NCBI GenBank assembly: GCA_018402445.1
Contig: JAGYIT010000013.1
Span: 1 to 64,000, forward strand
Direction of reading: 5' to 3'
From: Akkermansiaceae bacterium
Lineage (GTDB): Bacteria; Verrucomicrobiota; Verrucomicrobiia; Verrucomicrobiales; Akkermansiaceae
DNA: 64,000 nucleotides
Shown here: positions 1 through 8,908 of the stretch, in pieces
Position numbering within the stretch: the first letter of the stretch is position 1
Layout: the number at the start of each line of letters is the position of its first letter
The notes under the pieces: model-generated
Database searches by the model: none
What the model was told of the DNA's origin: nothing
The model's input: only the letters and a program-made list of their open reading frames with translations
Program-made: the position numbers and the translations under genes

Positions 1-2
1 GT

Positions 3-2009
3 AGCAGTGATCGGCTGGCATTTTCGGGCCTTTCGACGGTGAACCTGGCCGGCTTGGCGTTCAGCCACTTCGACTTCAATCAACTGGCCGGGTTCGGGGC
101 CGGCACCTACACGCTGGTGAGCGGCCTTCCTTCGATGGTGGAAGGCTCACTCGGAGAGACATCTGGCACCATCGACGGCCGCCCCGTCACCCTGGCCATC
201 AACGGCTCGTCCCTGGAGCTGAGCGTGGGCGGCGCAGGCTCGGACACCGGCAGCAGCACCAACTCCCCAACGCCCGCTTTTGCCCGAATCTTCAGAAACC
301 ACGCCGTCCTGCAAAGGGGCCAGAAACTGCCGATCTGGGGCTTTGCCCCGCCAGGGCAACAGCTGACCGTCCGCTTTGGCAACCAGAGCGTCGATACCGT
401 CGCCGACCCGTCCGGAGCCTGGCAGATCGAACTTGAGCCTCTCGAGGCTTCCTTTGCGCCCGAGCAGCTCATCTTGACCGGCGCATCAGGCGAGACGCTT
501 CAAGTGGTCGAAGACCTTCTGGTCGGTGAGGTGTGGGTCCTAGGCGGCCAGTCCAACATGGCCTGGTGGCTGAAGTCGTCCGACGGAGGCGAGGCCGCTG
601 CGGCGCAGGCCAACTACCCCTGGCTGCGGGTTTTCGACCCCGGCTCGCAACTGCCGAACGAACCGGCCCGCGACACCGCCCCCGGCGCAAAATGGACCGT
701 CTGCACCCCCCAGAACGCCGGCAACACCTCGGCCATTGGCTTCTGGTTTGCCGAAGCCCTCTATCTCCAGTTCCAGGTCCCCGTGGGGCTCGTCCAGACC
801 GCAGTTAGCGGCACCTATGGCGAAAGCTGGGTGCCCCGGGAGGTTCTCGAAGCCATACCCGAGGCCCAGCCCCGCCTCGACGAATATCAGGCCGCCCTCG
901 AAGTGCTGCCACAGGAAACGGAGCGCTGGGAAGCGGAGAAGGCCATCCATGACGCCGAAGTCGCAGCGGCACTTGCGGCTGGCACAGTCCCACCGCAACC
1001 CAGTTTCTTCGTGCGCAACGGCCCCATGGGGCCGAACCACTTTCAGCGGCCCTACGCCCAATTCAACGGTCGCATCGCTCCGGTCGCCCCCTTTGCCGCA
1101 CGTGGCGTCGTCTGGTATCAGGGCGAGGGCAACACCCAAAAGCCTCGCGCCCCCTACTACGACGATATCCTCCGCGGGCTGCTCACTTCCTGGCGCGACG
1201 CTTGGAACACGCCCGAGCTCCCCTTCATCATCGTTCAACTCCCCCGGTTCCTCCCCGGTATCCACAACGACTGGCCCATGGTGCGGGAGAAGCAATTCGA
1301 GGTTGCGCAGGAAGACCCGCACACCGGTCTTGTCACCACCATTGACCTGGGCGACCCGAATGACATCCACCCCCGCGACAAAGAACCGGTCGCCGAGCGT
1401 GTCACCCGCCTGGCACTCAGCCTTGCCTACGGTCAAGCCGGGGTGGCCACCGGCCCCCTGCTGCAAAGCGTTTCGCAACGGGGCGAGACCTTCCAATTGA
1501 CCTTCTCACAGACCGGCGAAGGTCTCCGCCTGAGCGCAGGCGATACCGTCAAGGGCTTCGTCTTCGAAACGGAGACGGGCGCGACCCTGAGCGCCGAAGC
1601 CCGCTTGACCGGACCGGACACAGTCACACTCACCGCTCCCGAATCCGGGGCCACTCCCGTTCGCATCCGCTACGCGGCCGAGAACCTTCCAGACATCAAT
1701 CTAATCAACAGCGCGGAGCTCCCCGCCGCCCCCTTTCAGTATGAACTTTCCTTTGCCGATTCGAATATCAGTCTCCACACCGCGACTGGCAACGTAATGC
1801 TGGCCTTCGCACTAAAAGCCGGACAAAATTACCTAGTACAATCCAGCGAGGATCTGGCGACTTGGAATACTTGGAATCTAAGCGTCCCCGCAGGCGATTT
1901 TGATCAAGTGTTGAAACTGATTGATGACGGAACTTATACGAACCCTCATCCGAAAATGACAGAGCGGAGGTTCTATCGATTAATTGAGCAGGAGGCCCAA
2001 TCACGTTGA
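3..2009 (+). CDS. SASA-type carbohydrate acetylesterase, C-terminal part of a larger secreted protein (5' end outside window)
   Basis: The reading frame is open to the left edge, so the true start lies outside the window; a GTG at 39 is probably internal. The first 65 or so visible residues resemble the end of an autotransporter-associated beta-strand repeat, followed by a Ser/Gly linker. The next roughly 480 residues are a sialate O-acetylesterase-like (SASA, SGNH-fold) domain. Counting from the GTG, the nucleophile block GQSNM is at 170-174, followed by VVWYQGEGN and the Asp/His block DPNDIHPRDK. Such enzymes remove O-acetyl groups from glycans. The last 80 residues resemble the short C-terminal beta domain ending in FYRL that is common on exported verrucomicrobial proteins, so surface display or secretion is likely (inference). 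A second SASA enzyme at 13239 shares the catalytic blocks but has no extra domains. Confidence 0.85.
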   Translation, partial: SSDRLAFSGLSTVNLAGLAFSHFDFNQLAGFGAGTYTLVSGLPSMVEGSLGETSGTIDGRPVTLAINGSSLELSVGGAGSDTGSSTNSPTPAFARIFRNHAVLQRGQKLPIWGFAPPGQQLTVRFGNQSVDTVADPSGAWQIELEPLEASFAPEQLILTGASGETLQVVEDLLVGEVWVLGGQSNMAWWLKSSDGGEAAAAQANYPWLRVFDPGSQLPNEPARDTAPGAKWTVCTPQNAGNTSAIGFWFAEALYLQFQVPVGLVQTAVSGTYGESWVPREVLEAIPEAQPRLDEYQAALEVLPQETERWEAEKAIHDAEVAAALAAGTVPPQPSFFVRNGPMGPNHFQRPYAQFNGRIAPVAPFAARGVVWYQGEGNTQKPRAPYYDDILRGLLTSWRDAWNTPELPFIIVQLPRFLPGIHNDWPMVREKQFEVAQEDPHTGLVTTIDLGDPNDIHPRDKEPVAERVTRLALSLAYGQAGVATGPLLQSVSQRGETFQLTFSQTGEGLRLSAGDTVKGFVFETETGATLSAEARLTGPDTVTLTAPESGATPVRIRYAAENLPDINLINSAELPAAPFQYELSFADSNISLHTATGNVMLAFALKAGQNYLVQSSEDLATWNTWNLSVPAGDFDQVLKLIDDGTYTNPHPKMTERRFYRLIEQEAQSR

Positions 2010-2398
2010 AATATGGAACACATGAGCGCAATAGCTTGGATTTATCGCCGACAACATTTTTAGAAACGGTGCTCTTGGGACAATGAGGAGATAGATATCA
2101 ACCCCCATTTCCCCGCCCTCCGGTCCGACCCATTGACTCCTCCAGGAGCCTCGCGCAAAAAGCAAATTCATCTAGCAGCCTTCCTGCCCCGCACTTTCCA
2201 CATGAATGGTCACTTTCCTTTTCCCGTTGAAACCGATTGGAATTAATTCCGGCTCCTTAGAAACACCCGCTCTCTTTTCACGTAAAGATCGAAACATCAA
2301 ATCCATTTCTCCTCCTCAAAGCTAGAGTCTCATGATTTCTGTTTTCATCTCTCCGCTCTCCGCCGGTTTCCATTTCTTTCTCCCAAATCTTGTATCTT
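2010..2398. other. Intergenic stretch without a recognised gene
   Basis: I see no supported coding region here. The stretch is more AT-rich than its neighbours and contains a 12-bp perfect palindrome, GGAATTAATTCC, at 2239-2250, whose role I cannot assign. It should hold the promoter of the following glycoside hydrolase gene. Confidence 0.4.
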
Positions 2399-3616
2399 AT
2401 GAATCGCCCCTTGAAACGGATCCTCACTGTTTTTTTCCTCGTGCCCCTATGTGGATTTTCTCCTTCGTGCCAAAAACCCACTGCTAGCGCACCATCACTC
2501 CCACCTCCACCCGGCTTGTCGGTGGTGGATGGTGGTTTTCAACTCGGCGGGAAGCCCTACCGAGGCGTAGGTGCCAATTACTTCGATCTCTTCCTGCGTA
2601 TCCGGAAAAACCCCGACGACGACTCGTCTCTAAAGGGTCTCAAAGATCTTAGCGAGGCAGGCATTCCATTCATCCGCTTCAACGCCGCGGCCTACAGCGC
2701 CCAGGAATGGACACGTTATCTTGAGGACAAGGACGCCCATTTCCAACAGATGGATCGGGTCGTCCGCACCGCCGAAGAAGCGGGCATCGGTCTCATTCCC
2801 TCGTGTTTCTGGACCCCCTACCTCGCGCACGCCGCCGGCGAGAGAAAACAAGCATGGGGAGATCCGCAAAGCCGCACCACCTCCCTGATGAAGGATTACA
2901 TGCGCGAGTTCATCACCCGTTACGGCCAGTCGCCCGCGATCTGGGCATGGGAGTTCGGCAACGAGTGGAACCTGATAGCGGACCTGCCCAACGCCGCCGA
3001 GCTTCGGCGCGAAGGCGAGAATGAACTCGATGACCTCACCAACAACCATCTATCCGTTGCCCTTGCCGCATTCTCTCAAGTCGTTCGGGAACTCGATCCC
3101 ACCCGACCATTGATAACCGGCCACTCGCATCCGCGTGCCGCAGCATGGCATAACACGCACCAGCGCAGTTGGAAAAACGACAGCTACGAACAGTGGATTA
3201 CAATCCTGCACCGCGACAATCCGCCGGAATACGACACGGTTGGAATCCACATCTACGCCGACACCGAGGCCGAAGAAGTGTGTGGTAAATGGACCAGCGG
3301 CTGGGCCGACTACCTGTCGAAGCTGCGGGCCTTTTCCACAGACACCAGACGCCCGCTGTTCATCGGCGAGTTTGGGCTCGCCGACGGTGGCCAATTCAAT
3401 CCCGAGCAGGTGAAATCCCGCTTTCGCGACATCATCACGGCCATGGAGGAGACGGGCGTCGATCTCGCTGCCGTCTGGGTCTTCGACCTACCCCAGCAAC
3501 GGGATTCATGGGAAATCCAATTCAACAATTCACGCTCCTACATGCTCGAGGATGTGATCGAGGCGAACCGCCAATGGAACGCAAATCCCCGACCGCAGCA
3601 CATTTTTCGACATTGA
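2399..3616 (+). CDS. Secreted glycoside hydrolase family 5-like enzyme (cellulase/mannanase type)
   Basis: ATG at 2399 is preferred to an in-frame TTG at 2390 because it begins a normal signal sequence, with RPLKR followed by a hydrophobic run. FSPSC near residue 24 could be a weak lipobox, so the protein may be a lipoprotein. The body is a TIM-barrel hydrolase of clan A type. The likely acid/base is Glu189 in AWEFGNEWN and the likely nucleophile is Glu324 in FIGEFG, the usual GH5 spacing. The N-terminal block with GVGANYFD is shared with the convergent gene at 3776-5017. GH5 enzymes cleave beta-1,4-glucans or mannans; with a GH130-like phosphorylase nearby, beta-mannoside cleavage is the more likely role (inference). 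No Shine-Dalgarno sequence is obvious. Confidence 0.8.
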   Translation: MNRPLKRILTVFFLVPLCGFSPSCQKPTASAPSLPPPPGLSVVDGGFQLGGKPYRGVGANYFDLFLRIRKNPDDDSSLKGLKDLSEAGIPFIRFNAAAYSAQEWTRYLEDKDAHFQQMDRVVRTAEEAGIGLIPSCFWTPYLAHAAGERKQAWGDPQSRTTSLMKDYMREFITRYGQSPAIWAWEFGNEWNLIADLPNAAELRREGENELDDLTNNHLSVALAAFSQVVRELDPTRPLITGHSHPRAAAWHNTHQRSWKNDSYEQWITILHRDNPPEYDTVGIHIYADTEAEEVCGKWTSGWADYLSKLRAFSTDTRRPLFIGEFGLADGGQFNPEQVKSRFRDIITAMEETGVDLAAVWVFDLPQQRDSWEIQFNNSRSYMLEDVIEANRQWNANPRPQHIFRH

Positions 3617-3775
3617 AGCAGGGATCGTTCTCCTCAACGGTCCGGCGAATGAGATGAGAATGGATTCGTGAATGGATGATCCCGCAGGCATGGCATTTGC
3701 TTTTCATTCGCCAGACATTCCGCATCGCGGGTTTTGGCGCTCAATAGTATCGACGATTGATGATCGGGGAACTTT

Positions 3776-5017
3776 TTATTTGCTGCCGTATCCCGTGGCT
3801 GCTTCCGCGGCAAGTCGCCTATTGGCTGCGCGGATCATGTCGAAGACGAATGCGTTGTCGTTTCCTTCAGTGGCATTCCAGACCGCCAAGTCGGTGTTGA
3901 GGCTGTCAAACACCCAGTAAGCGGAAAGGCCAATCCGGTGCTTTTGAATCAGTTCCAACATTTCACCCACTTGCCTACGCCGCTCTGCTAGGTCCTGCTC
4001 GTCAATCCCCGGCCCGAACTCACCCAGCCAGACCGGCTTTCCGGAGGTGGCAGCAGCCTCTCCTAACTGCCGAAACTGCTCATCAAGCGATGTCCCTGCG
4101 GGTCCCTGCCCGGGATACCCCTGCCCATTCGTTCTCGGATGATAGATGTGAACCGACAAGGTGTCGATCGGCTGTGGGTTTGCAGCTATCAAAGACTCCC
4201 GCCACTGCTCATGACTGTCCGCCTTCCAACCCAGCCCACGTGCCAAATGCCAAGCCCCCTCCCGCAGAATGGCATCGCCCGTCATCAATGGTCGCTTGGA
4301 ATCCAATTTCCTAACTGTCTCCGCGAAATCCCGGTAAGCAGCCGCCATGTCCGCCGAGCTCGGGAAATCCGCCGCACTCCGCTTCTCCGGCGTGCCCAAC
4401 TGCGGCACTACCCAGTAATCGCTCTTCGCTTGAAACCTCAAATCCGCCTCTTGCATGAATTCGTTCCCAAACTCCCACGCCCAGATCGCCTTGGATTGCC
4501 CATACCGGTTGACGAATTCCGTCGTGTAGCGCCGCATGAACTTGCGGGTCTCGCTGTCCTCACGGCCCCAGGCTTCCAGTGGTTCACCACAAAGATCCGG
4601 CACGGTGAAATGAGCCCAGAACAAGGTGGGTATTAAAGCGATTCCACGGTTCTCCGCAGCAGCGACAAAGGCATCGAGCAACGCAAAATAGGCTTCAGGA
4701 TTTTCCTGATAGAGCTTCCATTCCTTGGGGTAAAAACCACAAGCCGCGAATCTGACAAACGGAATTTCATATTTGGCCATTATGTCCAGCCCCGCTTCAT
4801 ACTCACGGATGCCCTCATCCTTTCGGTGGGGAAATTCCAACAGCCTGCGAAAGCCGTCGAAGTAATTGACCCCAATCCCTTGATAAAGCTCCCCACCTCG
4901 CCGGAAGTGCCCGTCCACCACCTCCAACGGCGGGGCTGCTTCCGCCCGAGCAGGAAAGCCCCCTGACGCCATCCACCAGGTAACACCCAACCATAAGATT
5001 CTCATCAGAAATTTCAT
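3776..5017 (-). CDS. Secreted glycoside hydrolase family 5-like enzyme, paralogue of the convergent gene
   Basis: The start at 5017 gives a clean signal peptide (MKFLMRILWLGVTWW, ending near ARAEA); a longer frame to 5092 would overlap the divergent transporter and lacks such a signal. The architecture matches the 2399-3616 enzyme: a GIGVNYFDGF block, acid/base Glu in AWEFGNEF, and nucleophile Glu in WLGEFGPG. The two genes face each other across 159 bp and probably arose by duplication followed by inversion. The transporter gene at 5078 is divergent, and a repeated 17-bp motif lies in the gap between them, so the hydrolase and transporter may be co-regulated (inference). The exact substrate cannot be read from sequence alone; beta-mannan or a related beta-glycan is likely. 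Confidence 0.8.
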   Translation of the reverse strand: MKFLMRILWLGVTWWMASGGFPARAEAAPPLEVVDGHFRRGGELYQGIGVNYFDGFRRLLEFPHRKDEGIREYEAGLDIMAKYEIPFVRFAACGFYPKEWKLYQENPEAYFALLDAFVAAAENRGIALIPTLFWAHFTVPDLCGEPLEAWGREDSETRKFMRRYTTEFVNRYGQSKAIWAWEFGNEFMQEADLRFQAKSDYWVVPQLGTPEKRSAADFPSSADMAAAYRDFAETVRKLDSKRPLMTGDAILREGAWHLARGLGWKADSHEQWRESLIAANPQPIDTLSVHIYHPRTNGQGYPGQGPAGTSLDEQFRQLGEAAATSGKPVWLGEFGPGIDEQDLAERRRQVGEMLELIQKHRIGLSAYWVFDSLNTDLAVWNATEGNDNAFVFDMIRAANRRLAAEAATGYGSK

Positions 5018-5048
5018 GCTGCCCGGAAGATCTGTAGGATCGGCGCTT

Positions 5049-5065
5049 GACGCAATAATAAACAA
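5049..5065 (-). promoter_or_regulatory. Candidate operator, copy 1 of a 17-bp motif
   Basis: On the minus strand this reads TTGTTTATTATTGCGTC. It matches two other sites (8866-8882 and 15831-15847) at the same 10-bp spacing of the two TTG elements. It lies in the 60-bp gap between the divergent GH5-like and symporter genes. Binding by the LacI regulator encoded at 7659-8747 is an inference. Confidence 0.5.
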
Positions 5066-5077
5066 CATTCTAGAGAC

Positions 5078-6556
5078 ATGTGTCCCACGCACATGACATC
5101 CCCTGCCAAATCACCTACCAAGGCTAATTCCTCCAACCCGTTAGCGGATTCGAACCGCGCCACTGGCTCTGGCGAAAAGCTGCCTGCGAAAACCAAGGCC
5201 ATTTGGGCGAGCGGTGCGTTTGCGGACGTCTTCATGGCGAATTCATTCAACTACCTCGCGCTGCCAATCTACAACCTCGCATTGAAAGTGGACCCGGTTT
5301 TTCTGGGTTGGGCGATGGGAATCCCTCGCATTTGGGAGGCGCTCTCGGATGCACTGGTCGGCAATGTTTCGGACAACACCCGTTCCCGCTGGGGACGCCG
5401 CAGACCTTACATCGCCGTCGGTGCGATTCTCAGCGGCCTCGCTTTTGCCCTGGTCTGGATGCCGCCCGCCCATGCCACTCCGCAAGTGATCGGGATCTTT
5501 TTCCTCGTCGCATCCATCATTTATTACACGGCTTACGCAATCTTTACCGTGCCATGGATCGCATTCGGGCTCGAGCTCACAGGTGAATATCATGAGCGCA
5601 CGAATGTGCAGGCATGGAAAAACGCGCTCCAAACGGTCGGCGGCCTGTTTCTCGGTGCGCTCTGGTGGCTTTCCCTCCGGCTCGGCACAGACGAGGTCGA
5701 GGGCGTGAAATGGGTAGGAATCATCTTCGGCTGCCTCATTGCGGCGGCAGGATTGATCCCCGCCATTTTCCTGCGGGAACGCCCTGCAACCACCGGCAGC
5801 CAGAAGAAAATCCCAATTCTAGCGGCAACTGCCGTCACCTTCAAAAACCCCGCATTCCTCTGCCTCGCCGGATTCAACCTCTGCATCATCTTCGGCATCT
5901 TTGTAATCAATCCGCTGGCCCTTTATATCAACGTGCTCCATGTTTTTGAGGGGGATAAAACCCAAGTCTCAACCCTCAACTTCGTGGTCAATGCCGCATT
6001 TCAAATCGCGGGCCTCGCGATCACCCCGATCATCGCCGCCATCGCGCTCCGTGTGGGCAAAAAGCGCACTCTCGCCGGCGGAACGATCATGGTCATGCTG
6101 GGTTTCCTAACGAGCTGGTGGACTTATACCCCTGACGCTCCCTACCTCCAAATGCTCAGTCTGATTCTGGTAAGCCCTGGCCTCGCCTGCGTTTGGATCA
6201 TCGGGCCTTCGATGCTGGCCGACATCTGCGATCTCGACGAGTCGCAGACCGGTCTGCGCCGAGAAGGAATCTATAGCGCCTGCTACGCTTGGACCATCAA
6301 GGCCGGCATCGCCCTAACCATGGTGTTCGGAGGTTACATGCTCTCCTGGGCTGGTTATGATGCCAATCGCGAGGCAGCCCAGGCGGAAGGCGTGGTCGAA
6401 CGGATCCGTATGCTCTATATGTCCGTCCCCATCGGCATGTCGCTGTTAGCCCTCGCATTCATTGGTTTCTATCCTCTCAGTGAGCGCCGCGTTGCGGAAA
6501 TCCGCCGCAAAATCGCCAACACGAATGACGCTCCCGCAGCGCCGGCCAAGCATTGA
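5078..6556 (+). CDS. GPH-family (MelB-like) sugar:cation symporter
   Basis: This is a 12-helix inner-membrane transporter of about 490 residues, the usual length for the glycoside-pentoside-hexuronide:cation symporter family in the MFS. The diagnostic loop is visible near residues 85-110: SDALVGNVSDNTRSRWGRRR closely follows the family pattern. The start is ATG 5078 or, equally possible, ATG 5093; the first 40 residues are a hydrophilic tail. It sits divergent from a GH5-like hydrolase and 80 bp before a GH130-like phosphorylase, which suggests import of oligosaccharides that the phosphorylase then splits in the cytoplasm (inference). The candidate operator at 5049-5065 lies just upstream. 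Confidence 0.85.
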   Translation: MCPTHMTSPAKSPTKANSSNPLADSNRATGSGEKLPAKTKAIWASGAFADVFMANSFNYLALPIYNLALKVDPVFLGWAMGIPRIWEALSDALVGNVSDNTRSRWGRRRPYIAVGAILSGLAFALVWMPPAHATPQVIGIFFLVASIIYYTAYAIFTVPWIAFGLELTGEYHERTNVQAWKNALQTVGGLFLGALWWLSLRLGTDEVEGVKWVGIIFGCLIAAAGLIPAIFLRERPATTGSQKKIPILAATAVTFKNPAFLCLAGFNLCIIFGIFVINPLALYINVLHVFEGDKTQVSTLNFVVNAAFQIAGLAITPIIAAIALRVGKKRTLAGGTIMVMLGFLTSWWTYTPDAPYLQMLSLILVSPGLACVWIIGPSMLADICDLDESQTGLRREGIYSACYAWTIKAGIALTMVFGGYMLSWAGYDANREAAQAEGVVERIRMLYMSVPIGMSLLALAFIGFYPLSERRVAEIRRKIANTNDAPAAPAKH

Positions 6557-6639
6557 GCCCGCTTTGCAGAATTTTCTACGTTTCTTATTTACATTGCCAT
6601 TGATAATCCATTCCTAAAATTTACAATAGAGTGCAACAT

Positions 6640-7650
6640 ATGACTACCGCAACTTCAACTCTCCCTCACCCGAAATCTGCCACAGCAAGCGCCACTGAGA
6701 CAAAAGATCTCCCGCTGCTGATTCGCAGTGAGCACAACCCGATCATCACCGCAGCCGATCTGCCATTTCTTGGGCAGTGCTGTTTCAATAGCGGCGCGGT
6801 CCGGGTGGGTGGGGAGATCATCATGGTGCTAAACTGCTGGGACTCCGAATGGGTTCCACACTTTCTGATCGCACGCAGCCGCGATGGCATCCACTTTGAT
6901 ATCGGAAGCAAATCCATCGCCAAGCCACCCGAAGAATATCCTTACATCGGTCACTCGGATGGAATTTTCGACACACGGATCACATCACTCGAAGGATACC
7001 ACTACATCACTTACAACGTTTCCTCCAGCCTCGGAGGTCGGATACGGCTCCTCCGCAGCAACGACTTCGTGACATTTGAAGACATGGGCTTCATCACCTC
7101 GATCGACCACCGCAATTGTGTGATATTCCCCCACAAGTTCAATGGACACTACGCAAGACTCGAGCGCCCCAATGGTGAAGGCACGACGGGGGGTGACATT
7201 TATCTTTCCTACTCGCCGGATCTAATCCACTGGGGAAGGACGCAACTGGTGCTTCAAAAAGGCACACGCTACTGGGAAAGCTCCAAGATCGGGCCCGGCG
7301 CTCCACCCGTCCGCACGGACGCCGGCTGGCTCGTTCTCTATCATGGCTGCCGCCAACACATGAACGGCATCAGCTACAATGCCGGCGCAATGCTTCTCGA
7401 TTTGGACGATCCATCCAAAGTCATCGGCAAGATGAGAGCCTGCCTAATGTGGCCTGAAACCGACTACGAGTTTCGTGGTAACGTGCCGCAGGTCGTATTC
7501 CCCACCGCCGCAGTTCAAGGTTCGCACCCGGATGAGCTTTTGGTTTATTACGGCGCTGCGGATAGCTCCATCTGTCTCGCCACCCTATCGATCAAGGATT
7601 TGGTGGACCGTTGCCTCACCGACGGACCTTACGTGCCCGGTAAAGAGTAA
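6640..7650 (+). CDS. GH130-like beta-mannoside phosphorylase/hydrolase
   Basis: The protein has about 336 residues, the normal length of the five-bladed GH130 family. Recognisable blocks are IRSEHNPIIT near the N terminus, IYLSYSPDLIHWG in the middle, KIGPGAPPVRTDAGWLVLYH, and a C-terminal VVFPTA followed by LVYYGAADSSICLA. GH130 enzymes phosphorolyse beta-1,4- or beta-1,2-mannosides, giving mannose 1-phosphate, although some members are hydrolases. No signal peptide is present, so it should act in the cytoplasm on sugars brought in by the adjacent symporter. ATG at 6640 is chosen over GTG at 6631. The convergent LacI gene begins only 8 bp after the stop. The specific linkage cannot be decided here. 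Confidence 0.8.
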   Translation: MTTATSTLPHPKSATASATETKDLPLLIRSEHNPIITAADLPFLGQCCFNSGAVRVGGEIIMVLNCWDSEWVPHFLIARSRDGIHFDIGSKSIAKPPEEYPYIGHSDGIFDTRITSLEGYHYITYNVSSSLGGRIRLLRSNDFVTFEDMGFITSIDHRNCVIFPHKFNGHYARLERPNGEGTTGGDIYLSYSPDLIHWGRTQLVLQKGTRYWESSKIGPGAPPVRTDAGWLVLYHGCRQHMNGISYNAGAMLLDLDDPSKVIGKMRACLMWPETDYEFRGNVPQVVFPTAAVQGSHPDELLVYYGAADSSICLATLSIKDLVDRCLTDGPYVPGKE

Positions 7651-7658
7651 CCGGTTGA

Positions 7659-8747
7659 TCATGCTTTGGGGCTCAAGACTTGCGCGGTGCAGGTCCGGTG
7701 CTCCCACGTACGATCAAATCGCCCGGGATAGCCAGTGGTGGAAACGGATTTGTAACTAGATTTTGTTCTGATTCTCCGGGAAACCAGCTTAGCGGCCTCG
7801 TATCCGAAGCGCTCATTGGGCTGGCTGATCACCGTCAAAGGCGGATTTGCAAACTGGCAGAATTTCGAGTCATCAAAGGATAGCACCGAGAAATCCTCGG
7901 GAACCCGGTAACCCCGCGCAATCAACTCACGCATCGCTCCGAAGGCCACTTCGTCACTCATCGCCATGAAGGCGGTTGGTTTGATTTGCTGGTTTAGAAG
8001 ATGCTGCACGCCGCGGAGACCAAACTCAAATCCATCAGCAATCTCATTCCCACTGTCGGCATGGCTGTAGATCAGATCCGGATTCAGCGCCAAACCTTCC
8101 GCTGCCAATGCCGCTTCAAATCCGGCGCGCCTCTCGGTTCCGATCTCCAGTCCGCTGAGCGTATCGAGAAAGCCGATCGATCGATGGCCGAGGTCGATCA
8201 GGTGCTTGGTCGCCCGCCTGCTGAGTCCGGCACCATCCGAAAGAACTGTCCACTGGAAGGCCTCCGGCGCACCGCTCAAAACACAACAATAGGGGAAATT
8301 CTGTTCATTGAGCGCTGTGAAGTAACTACTCTGCCGCGTCGCGTTCAGAAACACCGCGCCATTCACCGAACGCCGGCCGAGCACCCGTATCAGGTCACAT
8401 TCATTGAGCCGATCGGGCTTTTCTCCAAAAATTGACAACTCCATGTCGTTTTCCGTGCAATATTTCCAAACCCCATCCAGCACCGCATCCACAAATGGCG
8501 AGAAAAGGCTCGTCTGATTCGGCATCACTTCGATCACCATGCAGATGTTGGTCACCCGAGGTTCGAAGGACCGTAGCTTGAATCCCAATTCACCGGCCTT
8601 CTGACGGATCAACTTGCGGGTCTTCACGCTAATTTCCGGACGATTGTTCAGTGCGCGGCTGACGGTTCCAGGTGTGACGTTAAGCGCTTCCGCAATCGTG
8701 TAAATCGAAGTGTTCTTCTTCTTTTCTGTCTTTTTTTTTGCTGCCAT
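7659..8747 (-). CDS. LacI-family transcriptional regulator
   Basis: The 362-residue protein opens with a lysine-rich tail, then a LacI helix-turn-helix (SIYTIAEALNVTPGTVSRAL, about residues 14-33) and a hinge. A periplasmic-binding-protein-like sugar-sensing domain follows, with the family blocks FLDTLSGLEIGTERRAGFEA and FMAMSDEVAFGAMRELIARG. It is transcribed away from the rhamnosidase gene, and a tandem TATTATTGCG motif lies in the 160-bp gap between them. It is the only sugar-responsive regulator in the locus and probably controls the hydrolase, symporter and pseudopilin genes that share the motif (inference). The effector is unknown; an oligosaccharide or sugar product is expected. Confidence 0.9.
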   Translation of the reverse strand: MAAKKKTEKKKNTSIYTIAEALNVTPGTVSRALNNRPEISVKTRKLIRQKAGELGFKLRSFEPRVTNICMVIEVMPNQTSLFSPFVDAVLDGVWKYCTENDMELSIFGEKPDRLNECDLIRVLGRRSVNGAVFLNATRQSSYFTALNEQNFPYCCVLSGAPEAFQWTVLSDGAGLSRRATKHLIDLGHRSIGFLDTLSGLEIGTERRAGFEAALAAEGLALNPDLIYSHADSGNEIADGFEFGLRGVQHLLNQQIKPTAFMAMSDEVAFGAMRELIARGYRVPEDFSVLSFDDSKFCQFANPPLTVISQPNERFGYEAAKLVSRRIRTKSSYKSVSTTGYPGRFDRTWEHRTCTAQVLSPKA

Positions 8748-8865
8748 GCGATTTCTTAGAAAACTTACTGCAAAACAACAAACTCAAAGTTGCGCTGAAT
8801 GGCTGCAACAATTAGAGCTTCACATTCACATTCAAAAATATAAGCTTCAGACTTGGCAAATATTA

Positions 8866-8882
8866 TTGCGTATTATTGCGAA
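8866..8882 (+). promoter_or_regulatory. Candidate operator, copy 2 of the 17-bp motif
   Basis: TTGCGTATTATTGCGAA lies 26 bp before the rhamnosidase start and inside a tandem TATTATTGCG repeat (8861-8880). It shares TTATTGCG and the 10-bp spacing with copies 1 and 3. The position, between lacI and a divergent target gene, is typical for a LacI-family operator, although the site is a direct repeat rather than the usual palindrome. Confidence 0.5.
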
Positions 8883-8908
8883 AAGGACGAGGCTTGGGGG
8901 CGTTACCC

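Noticed and set aside
2239..2250. Perfect palindrome GGAATTAATTCC as an operator
   Set aside because: It is short, and no second copy was seen near other genes of the locus.
8861..8880. Simple tandem repeat TATTATTGCG
   Set aside because: Related sequence at two other promoters in the locus makes a regulatory motif a better explanation than a chance microsatellite.
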